A stretch of 64,000 nucleotides of DNA. It comes from Ciona savignyi. Its lineage: Eukaryota; Chordata; Ascidiacea; Phlebobranchia; Cionidae. Every line of letters begins with the position of its first letter. Position 1 is the stretch's first letter. The DNA lies in NCBI GenBank assembly GCA_000149265.1, contig CH003424.1:615345-679344 (forward strand), in the 5' to 3' direction. Below the pieces are notes generated by a model. It was not told the origin of the DNA and did not search any database. It worked only from the letters and a program-made list of their open reading frames with translations. Positions 35,301 to 47,300 of this stretch are shown in pieces. A program made the position numbers and the translations under genes.

Positions 35301-38300
35301 CCACCGAATAATATGATTTTCCAAAGCACCAGACTGTTGCTGTTCAAATTATAATATTACGAGGGTAAAAGGATTCTTGTAGGCACAGATCAGTGAAATG
35401 TAAATTATACCTTGTAATGTATTAATCTGTTGATGAGCATGAAATAACAGTTTGTTAGGATAAATAAAAACCTTTCTTTTGTGGGATTTTCACTACCCAA
35501 TATCTATTGCATTTTATTTTCTCTTAATGAAAATGAAATAACATTGTTACATTGAAAGTCTGTTCAACATGATAAGAACGTTCCTGAACAATTTGAAAAT
35601 ATTAAAAGTTGCATTGAACTCACCATAGCTTTGTTGCATATGTGGATGATACATTTGCATGGGGGGTTGGTATGAGGAGTATGGGGGGTATGGTTGGTCG
35701 AGTTGGTTGTGGTGTGGGGGGGTCTGTATGTATCCGTGCTGGAATGGTACACAGCGTTAGTCGTTATATAGAGGCCACTGAGCCCCAAGTGTGAATATAG
35801 AAAAGGATTTCCAGCAACAACAACACATAGATGGAAACATGTGAAATGCTTGTACATTTTAAATAGTCGTACATATACACTAGGGATGCACAAACTAGAA
35901 TATCTTGGTATTCTAGAATAGTTATTTCGAATCCAGAATATCGAATCCTATTCTATATTAAAAAGCAAACTCGAGTTAAAGTGGCAAGATCGTCAAAAAT
36001 TCCTGCTGCCGCTGACTACCTCTATGGCCAGTGTGATTACATACTTATAATCATAGGCGGCGACTTCAGTAAAATGTTACCGTTGCGCGAAATTTTATGA
36101 CGTCACAATCGGCCCTATGCCTCGAACTAACTGGGATAGAACTATGATACTAACGATTTACAAAGCTAAAAGATTAAGCCAGGAGTTTAAGTGTTTAATC
36201 TAACTACTTCCCCCGCTGAAATATTGCATGGTCGTCAATACGCAGCTCAGCGTCAACAATACGGAAAGAATATACCTTATATTTATGTGTCTGCGAGGGC
36301 TGTGCAAGAACCCAGATTCTTATAACGGTTAACTGATCAAAGAAAAAAACCGTTAACCGATGTTAGTCTACTGTTCTCTCTAGCTAATAGCCTACTTAGT
36401 AATGGAAAGAACATGTGAAAAACAGGAGTGCGTCAGTGGTCCTGTATATCTAGGTCAACGTAACCCTAGGTCAAACCGCCGATCAAAGCAATAAACACCG
36501 TTGTAAAAGCGGCGCTGCGGTTAGACGATTTAATGTGATAATTATTTAAATGCGCAGGGAATTTTTTGCGTAATTATAAAACAGACACTGCGGCGCAACT
36601 GCGGAAGTCGGCGCCCATGCTTATAATATCCGTTGTAATCAACGCTGCTGCAATATGTACAATGGAAATAAAAAGGAACTCCATGCAATTATAGTTTCTT
36701 AATGTGCGATGTATATTATTTCGAATCCAAATATTCGAAATAAACGTAATATTTGGATTCGCATTTCGTAGGATTCGAATCCGGAAGATTCGATATTCTA
36801 GTTTGTGCATCCCTAATATACACATATACATCCGACCGGTTAGTCGAGTGTTTTAATGCTAAGGCTTTAAACCAAAGGGTTGCAGGTTCAAAACAGGTCG
36901 CTAGTTAGTCGGTGTCTTTGGGCAAGGCACTTAACCGACTTTGCCTGAACCCAGTGGAATAATGGCTTCTATCAAATTGAAGGAACATATGAATCATACA
37001 CAACACACTGCAATAGCTCCGATAACCCGACGATGGGCGCGAGGTGATCTGACGATTGCCCATGTGTTAACCCCCTTGGTTTTCCCATTCATGGGGATAA
37101 ACATGAATATTATGTACTATCCTATGCTACTTACCACATTTAACCCTAAACTAGGTTTCCATAAGCTTTTTTTGCATATTTCTTAAATCTAGTATTATCC
37201 CATATAGAAAAGTCAATATAGTGTTTCTTTGAAATTGTTATAAACAATATTACTCTATATATATATATATTTTATTTGTTATATATATTTTTGTTAAATA
37301 AATATATTTTCCCCTAAAATTGAGAGTTACTTTATACTTATCCCTGTTACAATAGGGTTAAGTAAGCCTTTCCAAGCAGTTATTATAATACAACTATGCA
37401 ATCCCACATAGCCATGTGGTGGCAACGCTAAAATGTGGTGGCAACGCTAAAAGGAGGGAAAGCAGGAAGGAGGGAAACTGCACACTAAACTTACAAAAAC
37501 TACCTTTAACCCTGTCCTAAACACTAATCTCAAGCCCCAGAACTAACCCAAACTCCAGTCCCATGTTTAAAACTACTTAAATGCCATAATATTCATTTTA
37601 CTGTGCAGTTTCCCTCCTTCCCGCCTTGTCACTTTCCCTCCTTTAACTTTTTCCTTGTGTGGGGAGATATACCAGGTGAATGATGTTTGAAGCGAAATAA
37701 TCCCACCTGTTGGTTTGGTTGGTAGTGGGGGTTGGGTTGTAGGGGGCTTGCTGTTATTTGGCGGTGTTGGGGGGGTGGTTGGTCGTTTGGTACATACAGC
37801 GGGGGAGTGCTCGTAATTTGGGGGTTCTGAGGTAATTCCCCTGTTCTTTGGGGCTGGGTGATCCGGGGTTCATGCTGGGTAATCTGGGGTGATTCCCCAT
37901 TTCTCTGGGCTGGGGGCTGGGAAATTTTTATTGAACATTTTAATCATTCATATTAAAAAAGATCTCCTGATTTGTAAACAATTTCAATGAACACACAAAA
38001 GCAGTGGTAATTTTGAACGCTGATGGGTGTAGACTACATCGAATCTGCAGCCGAGCAGATTAGGTAAACTGCAAACATCACATTAGTTGCTTTTAAGCCG
38101 AAGGGTTGAAAAAAACTGGTCACGATTTTATTCAGTTGTGGGCAAGGCACATTGTAGGCTTTGTTTAAACCCAGTGCATTAATGGCTTGAAACAATCAAC
38201 ACACAGCTGAATAAAGAGCCATATTATAACTTTTTTTGTTGCCCTAACTACAAGGTAAACATAAGCAGTCGACCCATTCGAACAATGGACGCGTATAATC

Positions 38301-41300
38301 ATGAACCTTTACCCACAATCCAGCACTATCCTTCCCCACAGTAACCCCACGAGACAGAAATCACCCAACACCCATTCATAACCAATAATTTTTTTCTTAA
38401 TAAACAAAATCTTGGATAGCGACAATTGCTTAATTGCAGCCAATTTGAAATAAATAAAGAATTGCAACTTCACTCAGATAATCGATATTTTCCGGTGCAA
38501 ATTATCCAGCTTCGAATAACCCAACATCACCTACATTTTGTATTGGGTGCGGATGTTGCTTCAGATGAGGATCATCATGGGAGGAGGTGGGAGGATGGGA
38601 GGAGGAGGCAGGGAGCAAAGATTGCCCCATCCTTGCCATCCTCTGCTTGATGCTCGACTTTTCATCCCCAGTTGTCCTCTGTGGGGAAGGAGGATTAGTA
38701 GGATCGCACATAAGATAATTTGACATGAGATTAGATTATCAATCACAAGGTTAGGATATTCATGTTTTTAAACTTTTAAACTGAAACTTTTAAGTAGAGA
38801 AAATTTGGAGTAATAGGCTACTCAGTAAAGATGGGATAATTTTCTATCCTCAGTGGTCCTCCATGTGTGAGGGGAGGATTAGGATGGAAAATTCATTCTA
38901 TAATTTATTTAACTAAAACTTTCATGCAGAGTAAATTCTGAGTGGCGCTTATAAGGATATTCATGGGTTATTGTCATAAATGGGAAACACAAGAGGCGTT
39001 ATCACACAGACAATCGTCAGATTACCTCGTGCCCACTGTCAGGTTACCAGAGCTATTTCAGTATGTTGTGGTTGATTAAGTCATTCCTTTTAGAAAACCC
39101 CATTAACCCACTGGGGTTATGGAAAGTGCTAAGTGCATTGTTCAAGGACACAACCAACTAGCAAAAAGTTAAGTCATATAAAAAGTTAACTCACCTGAGT
39201 GATTTGATCGTTAAGTGATGAAGTTCTCTCTTTGACTGTTGTTTCACTGGAATTTAACAAAATAAATTTGTTTATATTTTATAACGAGCCAGTATTTGAA
39301 TTAAAAAAAAAGTTGACCTTAATTACGTAAAACAAGCAAGAAAAATATAAATAAATATCTTAATGACCATAGCCCTTGGCGGCATAATGCATAAGAGTGT
39401 AGAATAGTCTAAACATGAAGCAAAAATTGTAAAGGATTAATAAAAGAATCAATCTACATTCAAATTTTATTTTAAAGTTCATTGTGAATATTGTTGATTT
39501 TACATGTACAAATGTGTTCTGCGGTTCTGAATTATAAGTAATCGGAATCCATCTAATTAAAAGCTGAAAACACCAAGAAATTCTCACTGGGTCTCAGGTT
39601 TCGTGGGGTCGCTCACTACTTGCTCTCTAGCCACATCGTGTGGTATCGATTCCACCGAACCAACACTTTTGACCGATGAGGAATCTTTGCTTTGTTTCAT
39701 CTGGTTGGAACATATAAGTTTAAGGTATGATGCCTCGATTGTATGCAGGAGGTACCAATGGAATAGCTTGGTGATTTTGTGCTTTGTCTTTCAGCCAAAG
39801 GGTTGCAGGTTCGATAGGTTGCTTGCTAGTAAGTGTGTTTTTGAGCAAGGCACTTATCGGGCTTTACTTGAACCCAGGGGATTAATGGGTTCTACCAAAT
39901 TGAAGAAACATGTGAATCATAGACAACACACTACAATAGCTCCGATAACCCCACGGTGGGCGCGAGGTGATCTGACTATTGCATAGATGTTAACCCCCTT
40001 ATTTTTCTCATTTACGGGGATAAACATGAATATCCTATCCTATCAATACTCATATTTTACAACACAATTTATGCAAAAAGAAAAGAACTATGCAAAAAAA
40101 AACCTTATAAAAGAAAACTGCAAATACAGTCTACAAACCTATGGATTTTAATATACGCATATCTGCAGTAAGCTGAATGGTACATAAAAAAAGTATGTGA
40201 GGAGGAAAACTGCTCACTAAATTACACATTTTGGGGTTAATGTTGGGGATAGGGTTGAGATAAGTGTTTGGGCGGGTTTAGAACTAGTTTGCATAGTTTT
40301 AATGAGCAGTTTTCTTTTTTCTCTCTTGTATTTTCCTATTTTCAGCACCAAAATGAACAACAATGTACTTACCCGCAGTAACATGACTTTAAACGCCAGC
40401 GTTGAATTAGGAGGAACTTTGTTTCCCACACTTTTCCCCCCATATGCGAGGTGAGGGGGGATGATTAGGAATCGTGATCCACCTTTTTGCATCCCCATCA
40501 TACCCTCTTCCCAACCCTGGGGGGTTAATACGGAAATGANNNNNNNNNNNNNNNNNNNNNNNNNNNNNNNNNNNNNNNNNNNNNNNNNNNNNNNNNNNNN
40601 NNNNNNNNNNNNNNNNNNNNNNNNNNNNNNNNNNNNNNNNNNNNNNNNNNNNNNNNNNNNNNNNNNNNNNNNNNNNNNNNNNNNNNNNNNNNNNNNNNNN
40701 NNNNNNNNNNNNNNNNNNNNNNNNNNNNNNNNNNNNNNNNNNNNNNNNNNNNNNNNNNNNNNNNNNNNNNNNNNNNNNNNNNNNNNNNNNNNNNNNNNNN
40801 NNNNNNNNNNNNNNNNNNNNNNNNNNNNNNNNNNNTTTGGGGAACTTTTTTGGGGGGGGATTGTTAACCGGAAATCGTGGAGTGGGGGGTTATGTGGGGT
40901 TGTGTTACAGGTGTGTCACACGGGTGTATCGTAGAAGGGTATCTTAACATGGGTTTGTCTTGGGAGTTTTGTGGGGGGATTGTTAAGGGAATTGGTGAGT
41001 GGGGGTTATGTGGGGTTGTGTTACGGGGTTTTACATAGGGGTGAGATGGGGAAGTGTCATTACATGGTTTTGGGGAGGTTATGGGAAGTGGCATGTGGGG
41101 TTTTATGGGGGTGTGTCACGGGGGGCGTGTCATAAATTATTTGATTCTAAAAACATGACAAAAATATGTTAAACGAAGTTTTGATTTTTTTATGTTTTGT
41201 TACAAAACAATATACATTTGAGGTTAATTTATTTTGTTAAGCATTTCTATAATACCAAAATGCTTAGTAAAATAATGATTAGGATACAGTGCCAGATATT

Positions 41301-44300
41301 TAGTTATAACATAACCAGGGCCAAAAATCCATTAAATTTCAAGTAAGAATTCACTCGCGTATAGAAGCTCATGTGAGTAATCGGAGTAAACATGACTCTC
41401 AACTGTAGTTTGTAAGATGTAACAACTGTTTTAATCTGGTAGTATAATCTCACATTATGATGCTGCTGTAAGTATTATAGATTCCAGTATTCAGACGCGC
41501 CATGTGTATATAAAAACGGTATACGCCAGTTGAATAGAAAACGGACGCGGTAAATGTTAATTAGTTTTTTATATATGCGAGAGTAAATTTTTACTTTTTA
41601 AGGATTTTTGGCCCCACATAACCATTACTTCGTAGATTATATCCATGAAGATGGGAGAACCATAGCTTCTAAATTTCTATGAAATTTATTCATAAAGAAA
41701 TATAAATATTCAAAATCAATTTTAAATGCACAATATTGACACCTTTATAACTTTTCCTTTGTCCGTTGTGAATCGGAACGGTTTCTCCTTTGCTTCATTG
41801 GAATCAAATACACCACCTAGTGTGCCATCATGGTTGACGAGCCAACCAGTGTATTTCACTTCAAGTGAATCACCCGATTCAACTTGGACTAATTTTGCGT
41901 CGCGCGGTGAGAGGTCCTGGCTGACAACTGTTTCACATGATGTGGACGATGGGAAGAATTTTGCCAAGCACACCTGGGTGCAAAGGTAGAATGGTTAGGT
42001 TTATTGCAGGTTAAACAGCCAATAATAACATTTAACTTCTCACCCAATATTCTAGATATATAGAATAGGGTATTCATGTTTATCCCCGTAAGTTTGAAAA
42101 CCAAGGGGGTTATCACACGGGCAATCATCAGATCACCTAGCGCCCATCGTCGGGTTACCGGAGCTATTGCAGTGTGTTGTATATGATAGACACGTTCCTT
42201 CAATTTGGTAGAACCCATTAATCCGCTGGGTTCAGGCAATGTCCGTTAAGTGCCTTGCCCAAGGACACAACTGACAGGCTAGTGACCAGTTTCGAACCTT
42301 TCGAACTTCCTTTAAACTTGAGAGTTTTAAAAAACAATGTGGGCTTTTGTAGTGTATTGTAAACAGGGCTGTAATTAACTCACACATAAATTAATAAGCC
42401 ATGATTACATCACAGCAAGTGACATTCGAACACAACTAAACTTCAAAATTGCCATACAATTCAAGGTTTGTTTATACATTAGTTTACTATGGTAAATGTC
42501 GCAGTAGCGATTATAAAATATTTCGTGCCAGTTACCAAAAAAATACATTAATACGTTCAATCTATCACCAAATTGAATTCCAACTACAATTATTGATATT
42601 ATGAGGAACCTGTTTTGAAAACTCAGTAAGTTGCTCGGAATTGTCGAACAAAATATTCCAACTTTGTCGCTGGTCATCGTAGAAACTCGCGTAGTTGTTC
42701 GCTTGTACCTGGCGTGGGTTGTTGCATTAATATTGTGTTATGTAGATTATAGGACAATTATGTTTATCCCTGATTGTGAGAACCAAGGTGGTTATAATTA
42801 CGGGCAATCGTCAGATCACCTCGCGTCCACCGTCGGGTTACCGGAGCTATTGTGTTGGGTATGATACACATGTTCCTTCAATTTGGTAGAACCCATTAAT
42901 CCGCTGGGTTAAGGCAATGTCCGTAAGTGCCTTGCTCAAGGGCATAAATGACTAGTTAGCGATCAGTATCGAACCTACTACCTTTCGATTAAAAGACGAC
43001 GCACTAAACCGCCAGACTAACCGGCCGGATGGATGCGTTAATATTGTATTCTGTAGATTGTAATAATTGGGTACTATGCTGTTTATTGTGAATATTTAAA
43101 AGCTAAATCAAGCTGGCAACCTTAAAAATAGTGGACAGGACTACTTGTGTGTGCATTATTATTTAAACTGCGTAGAAGATTATTATACCGATTATTAAAA
43201 ATCCTTTAAACAAAGAACACAATCACACAGAAAGTAGTAAAATTCAAACAATATCTCCAGTGCTGTAAAAATGTCCATTTGAAACTTTAAAACAATCGTT
43301 TAGTAGTATTTATGCTTTAATGGTTTTAATGTAATCGTTGTTATCACACACATAGTTTTTTACACGGATATTTTACTCACACATGTTTTAGAAAAATTGA
43401 ATCTAATTTATGATTTTTTTTTCTTTTGTTTTTTCTTATTTTTTGTGCAAGTTTACTTTTAAAAGTGTCTCCCTAACACTGATAGCAACATCTTTCAGTT
43501 CTGAAGACCATTGAAAAACTCACCACGAAGTTAAATTGCCTGGTGATTTGCGCAGTTGACACTGGTTGCTGCTTCGTAACATACATCAATATCTTGTACT
43601 GTGGACAACTTTAATGTCAAGATAAATTGAGATAGTTGAACTAAGCCAATATATAAAACATGGTATATTATTATCTAACAATGGGGATGGGGTATTATTC
43701 CATTGATCTAGTACAGGGATGTCCAACCTGCGGCCCGCGGGCCGCAGTGCGGCCCACCTGAGATTTTTGTGCGGCCCGCTAGTCATTTTAAATCCAAGTA
43801 GTATTTTGAACTTTAAATCTTAGCCTAATTAAAATGTATCAGTCAGCTTTTAGGAACGCATTAAGAATCAAAATTTCAGAAAGAAACATACTGACGACTT
43901 ATCCCATTGACTTTGTTTTGTAGGAATATTCTTTCTATGCGTGTGTTATTTGTTCCTATTTTCAAAAGTAAAATTAATGGCTTTTAATTGTTTCTTTATG
44001 TACCCATTCAGGGTTGAAATTAAGGGATCGCGAATCGGCGAATTACAAAATTTAACAAAATCGCGAAAATATAAATTACCGGTACTGATTTCGCGCACTT
44101 TTAATAATAAATCCTCAACTCGTTAATATAAAATCGTTTGCCTTCAACATAAAATTATTTATTTACTTCACTTTGTATTATTGGCGTATAATAAGCATTT
44201 CTATTATAACGCAACAATAGCCATTATGCGTTCATATACTTCGATTCCTTTATTTATGATTGGTGAGATGCGGCACACCCCTTTTGAATTTTACGTTTAT

Positions 44301-47300
44301 TGCAATTTATCATACTACTAATAAACGGTACTGTCTGCTTTATGTAATAAAAATCTTTCTTGTCGTTTAAGGCAATTTATCATAACCAAACATATTTTGA
44401 GCACTTACGCGCGAAAACTATTTTCTCCTTACCAACACATTGCGCAAATCCTTTCAAAACCATTAATTCGAACCCTGCCATTTTTATTAAAATTTAATAG
44501 CTTCTGCGGCCCATTGAATTATTTCAAGTGACAATGCGGCCCATTAAAATAAAAGGTTGGACATCCCTGATCTAGTATCTAGTGCGCGTGGGCCCCAGAA
44601 ATAAAACCCAAAAATAAAACTTCATTTAAAGCATCATCATCTTTAGACTGGAAATTCAGTTGCAATCTCACAATCAGTCGGTATTCTAGGATCAATATAC
44701 AAATCATAAATAAATTGAGAAAGCAATTTTTTTCTACTTAAAAATCATTTGTAAAATGTATTGCTATGAATAAAAAAGTACTGCTATAAATCATAGTAAT
44801 AATTACCGTACATTTGCTCATAAGACCACCATGAATTTGAATTTTATTGATTGGCAGTATGCAAAGGTAACCATATAAATAGGTGGAAAGTATTACAAAC
44901 GGTTATAACAAAACAAATGTTTGTAAATACGTACATCATTAGCCGCGATATTTCTTAATATTGCAGCTCCAAGCTTTCCTTGCTTCACATGCTGGTTGTT
45001 GGTGCTGTAATGAATATTTGGTGAATAACGTTTTGGTGCATTTCTGTATTCTAGAGCATCTTGCAACTGTTTTATGCTTTGTGTTTTTATTTTAAGTTAT
45101 CTCAATATTTGTTTCAGTATGTATGAAAATTTATTTTTTTAATTATTTGGTGGTAAACGCTGCAGCGGAACAATACAAAAAATATTGAATTAAAAAATTG
45201 AATCATGACAATGACACTGGCCTGTGGGCAAGATACTACAGACAGTACGAAAACTTTTTGAATGACACCCATGAATTAAAGCAATGGTACTATAGCTAAT
45301 AGAAAATAAAACAGGCATCAGACTTTAGAAATAAAAAATGTGTATATAAAATTCATTTGGTGAACATTACCCTACTTTCTTCAGGCAATAACCAATAACA
45401 ACAACAAACTTTATTTCTCAACAACATTTATATCAATTTATTTACAATACATAATGATTTTACAAAGAGCTATAAGCCACCTTTGGCATGACCTTTATAC
45501 AGTCATATCACACAAACTAATAAACCGGTAATAAACGATATTTATTCCATGTAAATAAAAGATTGGGTGGTGGCATGACAGATTGCAACCAGATTGAAAT
45601 ACGAGAAAATTCCAGTCTAGCTTACTATTTATAAGTAGTAACTGCCATTTAAATCTTCAATATTACGTTTAAAAACTGACATATAGTTTACATGATGGCA
45701 CCCCGCATTATTATACAGTGGTTACAGGTCAACCCAGACCGGGAAATCACCTAGTTACCTATTAAAGTAATGGTATAGTAGTATATACTGTATGTATAAA
45801 TAGCACAGGTATAGCTTACTATTTATAAGCAGTAACTGCAACTGCATATGCAACACCTGGTGCATTATTTGCTGGTTTTGCCTTCTGTTGCGCCGGATCT
45901 AAAGATTAAATTACTTATTATTAGGTAAAATGTGAATTAGGGTTTCAACAATAAATGTTAAAGTGACTTTTATTTATGAAGGTTTTGTCGCTTAATTTGA
46001 ATTTTTTTAAACTGAATAAATATTTGAATTGTTTAGCTAGTAACAGTGAACCAAGTAATGACAATTTCGAATAAAGAATTCATTTACAGTTGATCTAGAT
46101 TGAACTGTTTTCATGATTTTTATCAATTACAGGTTGTTGCAAAAAATCAAATATATTTCCAGAAAAATGTTTTTATTTTTCTTAACTAACGTGTTTTTTT
46201 TCAGCTAAATAGAAGTACGACATTGCACTGTATAAAAAAAAAACAAATTGATTTTTTCAAAAAATATTATTTATTTTTATTTATTTTTATATTTTTAAAG
46301 TTATATATATCAGTGGTCCACCTGAATAGCTGGCTTAGTGGGTTATAGCATTTTCTTTCAGCATATAAGGTTATAGGATCAAAACTCGCCCTTAGGTAGA
46401 CGACTGTGTCTTTGGGCAAGGCCCTTAGTAGACATTACCTAAACATGATTTTGAAACCATTCTTGATACAAATGACACATCTATTAGAAGCGTGGAAAAT
46501 ACAAAAACATGAAATATATTTATTCAATTAAAATATTTTAATTTAAAATAGAATAAGATGCCAGAAAATCTTAATACAACAAATACCGAGTATTCTTCTT
46601 TGCTCTGGCTACCTTACAAACCAGAAGTTCTCAAAAAAACTGATAAGGACAACAACAAATATATATAAATTCAAAAGATAGTGGCAAGAATGGTTGTTTA
46701 AACCTGGTTTCCCAGGTGGTTTTGGTGCAGTATACGTGAGGGAATGGTTACTGTTGGGATTTTTCATCATTTGTTGATTCATCCCAAATAACGAGGACAA
46801 CTTTGAATTCCCACCAAGCTGAGCTCTGTGGAACACGATTGTAATTTTAAAATAATATGACGTATACCAGCATTAAATAGTGGCTGTTGTACCAAACACA
46901 GGTATAATTCCAAAATGCAGGTATAATAATCAAGGTATTTTGACGAAAACCAGCGTTTATTAGTAACCATTCTCCCAAACGCCAGTATGGAAAGTACGGC
47001 AGCTGCACACTCGAGTTTTTTTTTACCCCCGCGTCTTTGCACACTTGGGTAATTTCACACACGCTCGCAAGCTAGCGATGTTTAAACATAAACATTGTAT
47101 AATTTCCAACAAACCTGTAAACCTACCTCTGGACCTCGGGTAATTTACTGTCAGCAACGTATTTGTTACGTAGATAGATACGTTAGCTGATGGACACGAA
47201 AAATCGAGGATAGAATAATATGTTTTTTTAAGATTTTGGTAAAACAGTAATGAAAATGAGATTGTGTGCACACTTGAAGTGTGCACTCTTAGACGTTTGC

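Noticed and set aside
36320..36360. Hairpin 'cggttaac...gttaaccg' as a possible small RNA gene
   Set aside because: It lies inside the hAT element and is explained by that element's internal structure.
40461..40934. 157-codon plus-strand ORF across the N gap
   Set aside because: Mostly undefined residues; an artefact of translating N.
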